Source: Branchiostoma lanceolatum (Eukaryota; Chordata; Leptocardii; Amphioxiformes; Branchiostomatidae). From it: a DNA stretch of 64,000 nucleotides. Position numbers and translations under genes: made by a program. Below, piece by piece: positions 12,701 to 21,721 of the stretch. Under the pieces are notes generated by a model. It was not told the DNA's origin. It saw only the letters and a list, made by a program, of their open reading frames with translations, and did no database searches. How positions within the stretch are numbered: position 1 is the first letter of the stretch; every line of letters starts with the position of its first letter. The stretch is from positions 14,544,552 through 14,608,551 of the forward strand of contig NC_089740.1 of NCBI RefSeq assembly GCF_035083965.1, in the 5' to 3' direction.

Positions 12701-14223
12701 ATTTTCTAAATCCTTAAAGTGGTCTCTAGAATTAATACGTCATTTTGTTCTGCAGAAAAACACGACAATCTAAACATTTTTGTTGTTTGTATCAATTTGT
12801 TTTCTTTATTGTTTCGTGTTTAGGAAATGAAAAGAGCACTTATAATCAAAATGATTACCAAGAAGCCTTTTGAGAAAGCCAGTGATGAGTGGTTTGAGTT
12901 TAAGATCTGCCACACGTTTGTTGACAGTAAACTGTGGTTCAGCTAACAGGTGTTAAAGAGGGCAGATGTCATTGATTGATTGATTGGTTTATTGATTGAT
13001 TAATTGGTTGATTGATTGATTGTTTCAATCTACTCACAGGTGTTGAGGAAGAAGAGAGCAGCAGCTGAGGACCCCGCCGTGGCTCCCCGGTACCTTCCTC
13101 AGTTCAGCCTGGCTGTGGCCGTGTGGGACGGACAAGAAGATATAAATGCGGTAGGGATTTGCTTAGGGTTAAGGATGGTGGATGGATGGATGATTAAGAC
13201 AACCAGTGCAATGGCCGAGTGGGTAGAGTGTTCGCCTTGCAATACGGTAGGTCGTGAGTTCCAACCCCGGCCGGGTCATACCAATGACTGTAAAAATTGT
13301 ACATACTGATTTCTCTGCTTAGCACTCAGCATTTGGGAAATAGTATGGAAGTTAAACACACACCACTACCAGTGGACTAGCCCCCTGCTGTAGTGATTGC
13401 ACAAAGTGTGGCCCAAGGGCTACTGAAACGGAGATGGGCACCGCCCTATGCACCATCGGTGCGGGAAGGAACTTTGACTTTTTTTTTGAAGGATGGTAGT
13501 GGGGTAGGGGTAGGGTCAGAGTATCTGGGTTAATTCGGTTCGGATTTCGGTTATGGATAGTCAAGAAGATATGAAATTAATGCAGTAGGGTTTGGCTCAG
13601 GGTTAAGGATAGGGGTAGGGTCAGGGTACCTAAGTTAAGGCTTGGGTTAGGGTCAGGGTACCTAAGTTAAGGCTTGGGTTAGGGTTACGGATAGTCAAGA
13701 AAACATAAATGCCGTCGGTTGTCAACTTCTCAAAATCTTTGTCAAACACAAAAGAACAAAATGATCGTCTTTAACTAACATTACTAAAATTGTGATATTG
13801 AGACCGAAATTCAAATGCCTGAACTGAAGATCAAAAACCCGGTCACTAACCACTGCACTAGACACAAGTCTTAGATCAATTATCCTAGCAATACATGTCA
13901 GAGAACACCTGATTATTACACCTAGTTTTTACTCAATGTGTCCTTTTTTCCTGATATTTCAGAGGATAGGGTACAGGATTCGCGGCAGCCTAGCCACAGC
14001 GGGCGCTCGGGCGGCCGAGGCTCAGACGACGCTGGCATCGTGGGTCATCACCATCATCTTCTTCTCCGTCATCCTGACAATCATGCTCCTCTGCTTCATC
14101 GCTGTGCTCATCCTGAAGAAGTCAGTTGTTTGTTTGTTTATTTGTTTGTTTGTTTATTCCTTCACCTTGAGGGAGTCAAGTATCGCAGCTTTTGAGGCTA
14201 TGTATATGTGTGTGTGTGTGTTT

Positions 14224-14297
<74 letters not shown>

Positions 14298-14354
14298 ATG
14301 TGTGTGTGTGTGTGTGTATGTGTGCATGTGTGTGTGTATGTGTTTGTGTGTGTG

Positions 14355-14391
<37 letters not shown>

Positions 14392-16356
14392 ATATGTGTT
14401 CTGGTGGAATTTTGTGTGTGTGATGAATTTTTTTATCGTAGCTTAGTGATGTCGTCAACATTGCTTTTATCTGAATGTTGAAATCTGATGACAGCAATTC
14501 CTCAAATTTTCCTTCATGAAAGGCTTTCATTAAAATTATCATTATTGATAATTCAAATTAAAGCATTCATCTTTATATTTTAGGAAGAATGAGAGTAGTA
14601 ACCAGGTGACTCCTGTGGGCAGTCAGGATGATTTGCAGGCACACGACTTGGCCGGACCGGCCAACCCTGGGCACAGCTCCAGCAGGACCCGACTTCTGGG
14701 ATCACAGGGCAGCCTCGAGAGCGTGAGGACCCTTCATATCTTATTGTCATATCTTTATATCTATATTTGCATACGGTTCTTACGAGTTAGTATCCTTGGC
14801 GTGTTCAACTGGTTTTCCCAGTTAAGAATTGCTAGCATTGTATTCTTTTTGCCAGTTCACTTTAGTGACGCTGAAGGAGAGTGATGGATGTCACTCGAAA
14901 CGTCCAGAACTATTAGTCTTTGAATCTTATCCAGTTGCAGAGTTTGAATTGTCTTTGTATATCTTTATATCTGTTTAAGATAAAAAGGAAAATTGATCTT
15001 GAACAAGTTTAGTTCACTGAAGGCCGTACTCTTCCTATGTATGCATGACAAAGAGGATAGACGCTATGTATATAATTTTTTTTTTATATAATGTGCACAG
15101 GTTCATTGTACCTGAGAAATTCCCCTGGCTCTTTTCGACATTAGTATATCAAAAAATGGACCACAGTTTCAGGGCTGTGACCCTTTCCAGAAGCGGTTTG
15201 GGGGAGCTGACACAGCTGGGTATTGAAACTTCTTAGTTCAGAGGCAGTGTCGCTAACCACTGGACTGCATATGCCAACTATGTTGAATATTTTCTGAATT
15301 GGTCAACCACCAGTTTTGTACGCTAAGTACAAAGTTGTGTAAGACCAAACTGTTAGGCTAGGATTGATCCACTCAATAAGTATGATCGATTCTTTATTAT
15401 GTTCGATAATAACTAAGATGAACTAATTTCCATTTCAGGGAGAGAGCGGCCAGAGCTCCATGGAGATGAATGAATCTGCATCAGACGCGTACGATGAGGA
15501 CAGTGAGTCTCTCGTCGCCCGGCCAGCTCGAGCCACGAGCGCTCACCCAAGGAGAGGTAATATAGCGTCTATATCATGTCCATTGGTACATGAGTCTTAA
15601 CTTTAGCACACCGAAGCAACACACCAACTCTCCTTTCATTAAATATTGACTTAGATAAGTTTCAGCTCTGAGCTGTGTAAATGGTCAGATGTCTTTTGTC
15701 TGAATGAAGAGATTTATTTATTGACTACTCTGTTCAGTCACTCAAACAACAGTGGATGTTGTCTGAAACATCTGACCATTTACAAAGCTTTATCCAGTGC
15801 AAGAGCATAATATACATTGTCTGATTTATCTAAGTTGATATTTCATCCAGTTGCTTGATAAACTTTTTCTATGTGGATGTCTTACCTTCATTGACGCTAC
15901 TTGCCCTTAATGTCTACAAACTTGTCATTTTGTATATCATCGATCGTTTCAGGAAGGGCATCAGTTAAGGACAACCTGACGCCACACGAGAGAGCCCGCC
16001 TGGACAGGAAGGAACTTCGCGAACAGGAGAGGAACCAAATCCTGGCAAAGTATTCAAACAGCGCCACCCAGCAGTCTGGGTCGGCAGTGCAGGAGCCACC
16101 TGCACAGCGTAGCAGCGCCCCACAGCGGGTGGGATCGGCAATGCAGGGGCGGCGGCTGCCACCACTGAGGCTGGACACTGTCATCAGGGAGGTGGCAGAG
16201 GAGGAGGAAGAAGAAGAAGAGGAAGACGTCTCGCCAAGGCTCCGCAAACGTCTTAGGTCTGCTAAGGAGGGTGGCCGGAGCAGCCGGGATCTGAGGTCCT
16301 CGGCAGCCCTGCCCGGCATCGATCAGTATATGTCCGGGAATGAGAGCAACTGTTAG
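1..16356 (+). CDS. Sushi-EGF-TSP1 single-pass membrane protein (3' part of gene)
   Basis: Multi-exon gene entering from the left edge. Exons I assign: 1-124, 545-721, 1074-1202, 1823-1948, 4048-4164, 5203-5328, 5762-5887, 6771-6890, 7286-7411, 9633-9785, 10210-10265, 11032-11138, 11524-11610, 12061-12175, 13040-13150, 13963-14120, 14584-14722, 15439-15556 and 15953-16356. They total 2619 nt, which is 872 codons plus stop with every phase compatible. The ectodomain reads sushi, sushi, EGF-like modules and one TSP1 module, followed by a juxtamembrane region I do not recognise, a hydrophobic helix and a roughly 220-residue cytoplasmic tail. Such mosaics usually act in cell-surface adhesion or recognition; the ligand cannot be told from sequence. 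The N-terminus and signal peptide lie outside the window. I know no vertebrate orthologue with this exact order, so no symbol is given. Confidence 0.85.
231..372. repeat. Fold-back MITE, CTCCAAGCAGAGG termini
   Basis: An inverted repeat in the first intron. The left arm CTCCAAGCAGAGGTTGGT, followed by GGGAAGATTGTGACC, pairs with GGTCACAATCTTCTCC followed by ACCAACCTCTGCTTGGAG. A nested second hairpin lies in the middle. Elements at 43427-43560 and 49422-49622 have the same termini, so this is a dispersed non-autonomous family. Confidence 0.7.
1438..1565. repeat. Fold-back element with 39-40 bp arms
   Basis: The left arm starting ACTTTTGACAAACATTTAAT pairs almost perfectly with the right arm ending ATTAAATGTTTGTCAAAAGT around a centre of about 50 bp. 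The string CAAAAGTGATGATACTGTT occurs on both sides (1388-1406 and 1560-1578), as a direct repeat flanking the insertion would. Confidence 0.65.
1594..1757 (+). pseudogene. Two partial copies of the 5' edge of EGF exon 1823-1948
   Basis: At 1594 and again after acceptor-like ATGTAG at 1708, the first 30-45 nt of the exon beginning at 1823 recur (AACGAGTGCGAGAGTCCAGT and ATAACAATGAATGTGAGAGT). Each copy decays before the rest of the module. With the real acceptor, the 3' splice site plus exon start is present three times at about 113-bp spacing. Neither extra copy encodes a full EGF domain. Confidence 0.65.
1930..3590 (+). repeat. 82-bp minisatellite derived from an EGF exon and its donor
   Basis: Twenty tandem units follow the exon donor at 1949; nineteen are 82 bp and one is 77 bp (the unit ending near 2352). 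Each contains the 3' half of the EGF exon (TACAGGCTTAATGATGATGA, ACCTGCATGG) and a donor (GTAAGTGT or GTGAGTGT) fused directly to exon-like GAACACAGAGCC. The GGG preceding each donor falls at 1947, 2029, 2111 and so on to 3582, giving 21 candidate donors. Because 82 is not a multiple of three, the coding sense is broken from unit to unit; reading past the first donor meets TGA at 1990-1992. Unit divergence is low, so amplification is recent. Confidence 0.9.
4787..4985. repeat. Fold-back MITE, ACTGTAAATGCAGAAATG termini
   Basis: An intronic element starting ACTGTAAATGCAGAAATGT, containing GTGGTTTTATGTTCGTGGTT, and ending in the inverted complement (AACCGCGAACTTCAAACCAC, CACTCCATTTTCTCC). A copy in the opposite orientation lies at 16476-16651. 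Confidence 0.65.
5585..5622 (+). pseudogene. Truncated copy of the start of EGF exon 5762-5887
   Basis: CTCCAG followed by ATTTTGACGAGTGCGTGAGC repeats the acceptor and first 35 nt of exon 5762-5887 with one change, then breaks off after AACACCTATTC. It is a ghost exon about 175 bp upstream of the intact one. Confidence 0.65.
5966..6232 (+). mobile_element. 5'-truncated LINE, C-terminal part of the RT ORF
   Basis: An open frame ending at 6216 reads [36 protein letters not shown] and [15 protein letters not shown], the conserved tail of many non-LTR reverse-transcriptase ORFs (LGH, GRP, RDR.W). It ends in a short tandem (GTCTAA)n tail at about 6215-6232, as LINE 3' ends do. The 5' part is missing. 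It lies in the intron after exon 5762-5887, in the same orientation as the host gene. Confidence 0.75.
6236..6475. repeat. Dispersed repeat, copy 1
   Basis: Shares the blocks CAGGTTCATTGTACC, GCGACCCTTTCC, CTTCTTAGT and a terminal ACTGGGCTATGCCAGCT-like segment with 15045-15285. The 3' part looks like a reversed tRNA-like B-box region, so it may be a decayed SINE. Confidence 0.5.
7540..7970. repeat. Dispersed repeat with AAGGGCACAAC core
   Basis: Contains GTGGGTTCTTTAACGTGCGC, CATTTACACCTGAGTGAAT, GCCTTTCCCAAGGGCACAAC and GGTTCGAACTGGGGTCCCC, ending near TATGCCACACGATGCC. A shorter relative is at 10490-10665 with the same CATTTACACCTGG, CCCAAGGGCACAA and TTCGAACTCGGGACC order. I know this kind of repeat as widespread in marine invertebrate genomes. 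The rest of intron 7412-9632 also holds a GGGCTCCAGACTAACTTTT-type repeat (about 8175-8290) and unassigned sequence. Confidence 0.6.
9633..9785 (+). other. Thrombospondin type 1 repeat exon
   Basis: Phase 1-1 exon with acceptor TTCCAG and donor GTATCA. The translation carries the TSP1 hallmarks: [10 protein letters not shown] (WxxW tryptophans, possible C-mannosylation sites), [16 protein letters not shown], and a terminal CNIHDCP. Six cysteines are present. It is the last recognisable module before the juxtamembrane region. Confidence 0.9.
10490..10665. repeat. Dispersed repeat with AAGGGCACAAG core, short copy
   Basis: CAGGTACCCATTTACACCTG, GTGCCTTTCCCAAGGGCACA, GATTCGAACTCGGGACCTCT and GCGCCACACGACCCC occur in the same order as at 7540-7970. 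It is intronic, with no coding potential. Confidence 0.55.
11254..11340. repeat. (GGTT)n microsatellite
   Basis: About 20 nearly perfect GGTT units in an intron. They open two spurious frames of Val-Gly-Trp-Leu repeats. Confidence 0.95.
12250..12697. repeat. Fold-back element, TACCGTAAAATCCC-type termini
   Basis: The left end ATACCGTAAAATCCCTATCT is the inverted complement of the right end AATAGGAATTTTACGGTAT with small differences. Internal CTACGTAGTACGCA and GTGCATACGTAAA also pair. It lies in the intron just before the candidate optional exon. Confidence 0.6.
12824..12949 (+). other. Candidate optional exon with in-frame stop
   Basis: A 126-nt segment lies between a good acceptor (GTGTTTAG) and a fair donor (CAG followed by GTGTTA), phase 0-0, so it would fit between exons 12061-12175 and 13040-13150. 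It reads 40 codons that look coding ([17 protein letters not shown]), then TAA at 12944-12946 and one more codon. Included, it would end the protein before the membrane helix. It could be a secreted-isoform exon, an allele with a nonsense base, or a decayed exon. Confidence 0.45.
13133..13715 (+). repeat. Repeated copies of an exon's 3' edge and donor
   Basis: The end of exon 13040-13150 plus its donor (CAAGAAGATATAAATGCGGT, then AGGG and a later AGGGTTAAGGAT) recurs at about 13562 and, more decayed, at about 13697. Between them are GGGTAGGG/GGGTTAGGG-like short repeats, including an exact duplicate of AGGGTCAGGGTACCTAAGTT. The SINE separates the first copy from the others. Confidence 0.55.
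13205..13495 (+). mobile_element. tRNA-derived SINE
   Basis: The head has a pol III A box (TGGCCGAGTGGGTAGAGT) and B box (GAGTTCCAACCCC) at tRNA-like spacing. An unrelated body follows, then a tail GGTGCGGGAAGGAACTTTGA ending in a T run. This is the normal structure of a tRNA-headed SINE. It sits in the intron between exon 13040-13150 and the transmembrane exon. Confidence 0.75.
14202..14390. repeat. (TG)n microsatellite
   Basis: A long TG run with TTTG, CATG and TATG interruptions, intronic and directly downstream of the transmembrane exon. Cys-Val and His-Thr frames across it are artefacts. Confidence 0.95.
15045..15285. repeat. Dispersed repeat, copy 2
   Basis: Same family as 6236-6475: ACGCTATGTATATAA, CAGGTTCATTGTACCTGAGA, GACCCTTTCC, ACTTCTTAGTTCAGA and CCACTGGACTGCATATGCC. 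Confidence 0.5.
15645..15850. repeat. Fold-back element in the last intron
   Basis: ATATTGACTTAGATAA and GTGTAAATGGTCAGATGTCT at the left are matched in inverted order by ACATCTGACCATTTACAAAG and TTATCTAAGTTGATATT at the right. The CTGACCATTTAC core relates it to the elements at 34097 and 40329. Confidence 0.6.
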
Positions 16357-16475
16357 CTTGTTTGCTTGTTCATCTTTTTGTTTGCTTATTTTTTCGCTTG
16401 TAGCTTTTTGTTGAGGTCATGAAGAAGGAGGTTAAGGTTAGACAAAGTACTGTTTAAGTTTGTGTGGTTTTTATT

Positions 16476-16651
16476 TCACACTGAGGGGAAAATGGAGTGT
16501 TCGTGGTGTTTTTAAGTTCGTGGCAGCGCAATAGTCACATACTGTTATGCTATCAAACAATGATGAACGGTGGTTTTAAGTTTGCGGTGAAACAGTAGCC
16601 GCAAAAACCATGGACATAAAACCACCGCAAACATTTCTGCATTTACAGAGT
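16476..16651. repeat. Fold-back MITE, reverse copy of 4787-4985 family
   Basis: It ends CCGCAAACATTTCTGCATTT followed by ACAG, the inverted complement of the start of the element at 4787. Its left end GGGGAAAATGGAGTGTTCGT matches that element's other end. It lies just 3' of the gene A stop codon. Confidence 0.65.
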
Positions 16652-16845
16652 AACAAACTTTAATTAAGATGATGATTGAAGTTCTGATAGATAAAAAAGC
16701 CTACCTGACTGTGTAGTCATAGATACTCTACTACTAGATAGATCTATGTCCGACATATGTCCTGATGTGTAGTTGTATTACAAAAACACATAAAACATCA
16801 CTACTAATCTAAAGATGGTCAGATAAGATAGCCCAGATTAGGTTG

Positions 16846-17045
16846 ATTGGATGGATGGATGGATGGATGGATGGATGGATGGATGGTTGGTTGGATGGAT
16901 GGATGGATGGATGGATGGATGGATGGATGGATGGATGGATGGATGGTTGGTTGGATGGATGGATGTATTTATGTATGTATGGTTGAATGGACTATTGATG
17001 AATGAATGATTGAATGAATCATCAATGGAGGGATGGATGGATGAA
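16846..17045. repeat. (GGAT)n microsatellite
   Basis: Two long perfect blocks of GGAT are separated by GGTTGGTT, then decay into GAAT/GTAT variants. Confidence 0.95.
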
Positions 17046-17689
17046 TGAACTTGATCATAAGAGCGATTGTAGAGTATCATTCTGTATCATATAGTGTGAA
17101 CAATGCTGAATAATCTAGAATGGCAGCTTTATTATCCTATAAGATTTACACAATAGCATTTTTTCTAGATTTCTATACATTAAATGTATATTTCAAAAAG
17201 AAGTATTTCTATATTCTTTAATACTTTCTACTAAAGTCTCTTAAAGGTGGCCTTTGAGATAAAGGGGCAAAAAAAGCTACCTGCAGCATGTTAATTGCTT
17301 AGAATGATATTAAGTTTATCATCTATAATTATGATGAGTGCTGTAAAATGTGCAATATGTAAATATAACTAAAAGGCTGATAATTGATAATTCATAGGCT
17401 GCTCAAATGTGAGTCAAAATAATTTGATATATTTCAAATGCTAGCATATGCAAAATTTAGATTAAACTACTAGGCATGACTGACCATAAAGTCTGTGCGC
17501 GATGCTTTGAATAAAGTTCATGATTATTGATAGGTGTCATCGTTGTACTGAATATAGTTTTATGAATAAAGAAGGTCATAACAAAAACGATTAAGCCCTT
17601 GATTTACACATGCATTTCCACAAGTCCTTGTCACGTCAACTATAGTTACTGTATAGTCAAGGCTTGGTTTGGGTCGATCCAGGAAGTCC

Positions 17690-18830
17690 GCCATGGCAAC
17701 CTATTTTTTTTTTAGAAATATTATTAGGTTTTCTGGCAACATATGATTAAAAACGTGACCACCTGACTAATTATTCATCTATAGGTGGATATCCGACATG
17801 CCCCCAGTCTCCATGCCCCCAGGTTTCCCTTTAATGTTCTTTCGCATAAAAGTACTTTGAACATCTGTGACGAAATCAGTTTCTAGATCTTCTTAACCTT
17901 CTCCCTGCTGCCTAATCCCATAACCAATAAAAACCTACTGAATAACCTTTATAATAGGTATTTGGGCAATGTATGATTTAAAAAAAGTAGCCACTCGACT
18001 AATGATGCATTCCTTTGTGGACATTCGACAAATCTTCGTGCCCCCCGGTTTTGCCCCCTTTAAAGTTGTCGCAAAACAAAAGTATACTTTGAACACCTGT
18101 GACGACAGCAGTTTCTATTTCTGCTTAACCTTCTTTCTGCTGCCTAACCCCATAACCATTACAAACGAGCTGAATAACTTTTATCATAGAAATTTTGGCG
18201 ATGTATGGTTAAGAACACACTCCACTAATGATTCATCCCTAGGTCGACTTCCGACAAATATCCCACCTCCAGGGCTCCCTTCTATGTTCTTTCGCACACA
18301 AAAGTACTTGGACACCTGTGACGAAAGCAGTGTCTAGATCTGATTAACCTTCTCCCTGATGCCTAACCCCGGCATAGCCAATACAAACTTGCTGAACTAC
18401 TTTTATCATAGAAATTTTGGCAATGTATGATTTCAAAAAGTACACACTCCACTAATGATTCTGACAAATCTTTAGTGACAACCCCCAGGCTTCCCTTTAA
18501 TGTTCTTTCGCATAACAAAAGTATACCTTGAACATTTTTGATGAAAGCAGTTTCTAGACCTGCTTAACCTTCTCCCAGCTGCCCAACCCCATAACCATTA
18601 CAAACTTGCTGAATAACTTTTATCATAGAAATTTTGGCAATGTATGGTTAAAAAAGCACACACTCCACAAAAGATTCATCCATAGGTGGACATCCGACAA
18701 GTCTCCAGATGCCCTCGGGTTTCCCAGAAATGTTCTTTCTCATAACAAAAGTACTTTGAACACATGTGACGAAATCAGGTTCTAGATCTGCTTAACCGTC
18801 TCCGTGCTGTCTAACCAACACAAATGTGAC
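17690..18830. repeat. Satellite-like tandem array, unit 219-232 bp, about five copies
   Basis: The block TTAACCTTCTCCCTGCTGCC recurs at 17893, 18125, 18344, 18564 and 18792. Each unit also has CATAACCAATACAAAC, ATAGAAATTTTGGCAATGTA, CTCCACTAATGATTCATC, GGTTTCCCTTTAATGTTCTT and GTGACGAAAGCAGTTTCTAG. Copies are diverged. A solitary relative lies at about 20450-20700. No gene is seen between 16357 and 21721. Confidence 0.8.
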
Positions 18831-18908
18831 CATAGTAGGTAGAAGGTAAAAAAGTCACCTTATTTGAGAATGAAGAAGAGCAGAAGGTTGCTGGCATTAC
18901 AGACAATT

Positions 18909-19147
18909 TAAGCCCCCCTCTCACTGGACCCGCGGCACGCTGGGGGCGTTGTTGCGGCTGAGCGAATTGACAGGGAATTTCATCGACAAAATACGAATCT
19001 TTTTTAGCTTCGTGTTTTTGCTGTATTTTTTTCTATACTTTTACTTTTTGAATGATTTTCCAATTATAAAGTCAAGGGTAACACAAATCCAGTTTAGGAC
19101 GCAGCGACGCCGACAGCGTGCCGCGGGTCCAGTGAGAGGGGGGCTTA
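18909..19147. repeat. Fold-back MITE, TAAGCCCCCCTCTCACTGG termini
   Basis: TAAGCCCCCCTCTCACTGGA with CCCGCGGCACGCTG at the left is mirrored by CAGCGTGCCGCGGGTCCAG with TGAGAGGGGGGCTTA at the right, around an AT-rich centre. A diverged second copy is at 53236-53465. Confidence 0.75.
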
Positions 19148-21721
19148 AGTACCGGGCTGGGTGACCATACCAGGTTCTGTATATAAATTCGTCAGACAAC
19201 TCGACCTGCTATGTAAGGCGGACTGTTCGTTTTTCTTACGCAAAGATGTAACCCCAGTTCCGAACAACATCGCTAAATTCTTCCATTCTACATTTTCAAC
19301 GATGTCAGGAACTACCAATGCGACGCCAGACCAGTAACATATGTAGCATATGGAACATCTCTCTCTGGTAGTCACTCTGCTAGTGCCATTGACTCGTATG
19401 GAATGTGGTTGTCATGGTTTTTTAATGAGATATCCTCAAGCTAAGTTACATGGACTGGCAGGGTATTCTTTTCTCTACAAATCACGATAAAACATGGCTT
19501 CTCTGATCAGAAAAAAACACAAATGAATTTTGTTGTTTTTGTTTATCGGAGCCATGGTGGCATGTTTCAGTTTGGCTTCATCAACCGAATAAAAAAAACG
19601 AGCACCCATCAAAAAACGAGCAAATCCATTTCATCCGCCTTCTTTCAACATGGAGTTGGATAGATAGAGGATAGAGAACTTCCATTTGTCCACCGTGATT
19701 TGTCTTGATGTAATCATTTTGAACTCCCTTTTGCTTTTTACGTGGACGAGTCATAAATATTGTGTGGTAGTTTGCATACAGATTCTGTGTCCAAACTACC
19801 ACACAATATTTTCGACATGTCCTCGGGCACACATAGAGTATACACGTGTTTAGGCAGTTGTTGTCTGTAACAATGTGAGCCATTGCAGTTCATGGCAAGA
19901 GTTCCAGGTAAATTGATAGAGTTTGAGGATTCTTTTCTTTCGCTAAGGTCTCTTGAAGTTGAAGAAAATGGCTGTTTTAAACAGTGTGAGGACAAATCCT
20001 GAGTCTTCGTAGTTTAATGAGTAAAAGAATTTTCGTGTATTTCCTTTCGTAGGATTTACAAGTGACGTTGAATAAGCACGTGCGCGCGTGTTAAAACACA
20101 TCGTACGTTGCGACATCTCCTGATTGCAGAAAAAGACGAAACCTCTATAGAAAAAAGTGCGGTATCATGATCACAGGTTCAGTGTCAAGGAAATGCAAAC
20201 AGATTCTCCTGCCGTGAATCTTACAATGGTGAAACGGAACGTTAGCATTTTCAGGCCAACTGCAAACTCTACCGTGTGAACTGTAAGACCTTTTACGTTT
20301 GTGAAGGTTAGACATCCAGGTAAGCAATATATAAAGAGATTTCAAACTCTACAACTGGATAAAATTCGGAGATTTATTTCCGGGCGTTTCGAGTGGCACT
20401 CATTACTCTTCTTCAGCGCTACGTAATAGAAGTTATATACTCTGTGCATAAGGTATCTTGGACAATGTATGGTTCAGCAGGTACTATTCTGACGTGTAAT
20501 TTATCAACTGTTTGATTTTAGACAACTTAGCCTCAGTGCCCCCAGCTTTCCCCTATAATTTTTCCTCGCAGATCAAAAGAGTTCTCAACATCTGTAACAA
20601 AAACACTTCCTAGATTTGACATCACCTTCTCCCTACTGCGTAACCCCATCACCAACATACATTTACTGCTAAACGGCTACCTTTAATAGGGAGAAGGTTA
20701 AAAATTGATCTTAAAGAAGACCTTTTTTTAAAGAAAAAACGAACAGAAGGTTGCTAAAAGCTCAGACCATTAAATGCGTAAAGTGAGTCACCGGGTCATA
20801 CGTGCAAAGTTTGTTAGACAACTGTAAATGTTATACAAAGCGTGTTTTTGTTTTCAATCAGATTCATAAACACTAAATCATAAAGTAATATATTGCTAAA
20901 TCTTCATTATTCTACCTTTTTATCGATTGAAAAAAAAATACCAACCATGAGTTACACAATGAAGATTATGAAAGTCTTCGATCTTAGTAGTCTGTTCGTG
21001 TGATTAGCTGGTATGGAATGTGGTTGCCATGGTTTTTGAGCGCCTGTGAGAAGAAATATATGAGATCCTCAGGCCAAATCACAGAAACTGACAGCAGATT
21101 AGTGTTTTTATTAATGGCAGTCACGTTGCTGTACTTCAGTTCACGTTTTGCAACGGGGATCCAAAGGCAAAAGAAATAAATCTTATTCACCTATTGTGGA
21201 GTAGATTGAGCACTTGAATTTGTCTTGAGTTGGTAAATTAAATAATGAGTATTTCGATGTGTCTTAATTAGATCATTTTGAGCCCTCGTTTGAATTTTAG
21301 AAAACATCTGTACCCAAACCTGTTGTCAAACTCCCGCACATTATTTATGGCATTTTCCGTGCTCACGTAGAACACGCATTTCCCTCGGGAGTTGTCTGTT
21401 AACAATGGGGTTTCTGGACGATGAGTTAATGTAGATAGACATGAGAGTTTAAAGAAATTTTCTTAAAGTCCCTGTACGTTTCAAAAGTTGAATATCTAAG
21501 ACATAAAATCCGAGTTTTACTATCTTTTTTAGTTCGTGGATTAAAAGAAGTTTCTTGTTTGATGACATGGAAAAATACAACACCCGGTGGAGATCTTAGA
21601 TGATCTGTGACTGAAAAACTGGTCAGGCATCTTTGCTGGAAGACAACATGTTTCAACGACCCGAGGCGATTTCTGATGGGCTCCGATTGAGGACTGCTCA
21701 TTCACTCCGGGGCCGTTCAAG
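19148..21721. other. Intergenic region upstream of lectin-EGF gene, old tandem duplication
   Basis: No gene seen. Motifs recur in order at about 1.5-1.6 kb distance: TATGGAATGTGGTTGTCATGG (19398) with its variant near 21010, CATTTTGAACTCCCTTTTG (about 19715) with CATTTTGAGCCCTCGTTTG (about 21270), and GCAGTTGTTGTCTGTAACAATG (about 19853) with GGGAGTTGTCTGTTAACAATG (about 21386). The second copy abuts the signal-peptide exon, so it probably holds the promoter. I see no clear TATA box. Confidence 0.5.
19755..19811. repeat. Perfect 20-bp hairpin
   Basis: AAATATTGTGTGGTAGTTTG and its exact inverted complement are separated by 17 bp in intergenic DNA. The role is unknown; it could be the remnant of a small fold-back element. 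Confidence 0.6.

Larger units (their letters stand above)
10210..13150 (+). other. Juxtamembrane extracellular exons, unrecognised domain
   Basis: Exons 10210-10265, 11032-11138, 11524-11610, 12061-12175 and 13040-13150 join in phases 1/0, 0/2, 2/2, 2/0 and 0/0. The product between the TSP1 module and the membrane helix holds a cysteine cluster (DYC, ECC), a [10 protein letters not shown] strand-like segment, an acidic stretch (EESTEEQEQ) and RKKR followed by AAAED. RKKR fits the furin-type R-x-[KR]-R consensus, so cleavage near the membrane is possible. I do not recognise the fold; a SEA-like or other membrane-proximal domain cannot be excluded. Confidence 0.65.
13963..16356 (+). other. Transmembrane exon and cytoplasmic tail exons
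   Basis: Exon 13963-14120 (phase 0-2) encodes a hydrophobic helix of about 27 residues ([16 protein letters not shown]...) followed by lysines as a stop-transfer signal. Exons 14584-14722, 15439-15556 and 15953-16356 encode the cytoplasmic tail. It is rich in Ser, Asp, Glu and Arg, with a charged probably helical segment ([17 protein letters not shown]), an uninterrupted glutamate run, and the end MSGNESNC before TAG. No kinase, SH2-binding or PDZ-binding motif stands out clearly. Confidence 0.85.

Noticed and set aside
13205..13290. Free-standing tRNA gene
   Set aside because: A and B boxes are present, but the sequence runs on into a SINE body with a T-rich tail and lacks a clean acceptor stem.
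13494..13700. Interstitial telomere (GGGTTA-like strings)
   Set aside because: Only scattered GGGTTAGGG words within a local duplication of exon-intron sequence, not a TTAGGG array.
14192..14542. Cys-Val and His-Thr repeat proteins on both strands
   Set aside because: Artefacts of a (TG)n microsatellite. The same applies to 11210-11463, 16838-17080, 50203-50571 and 59051-59611 outside the RING exon.
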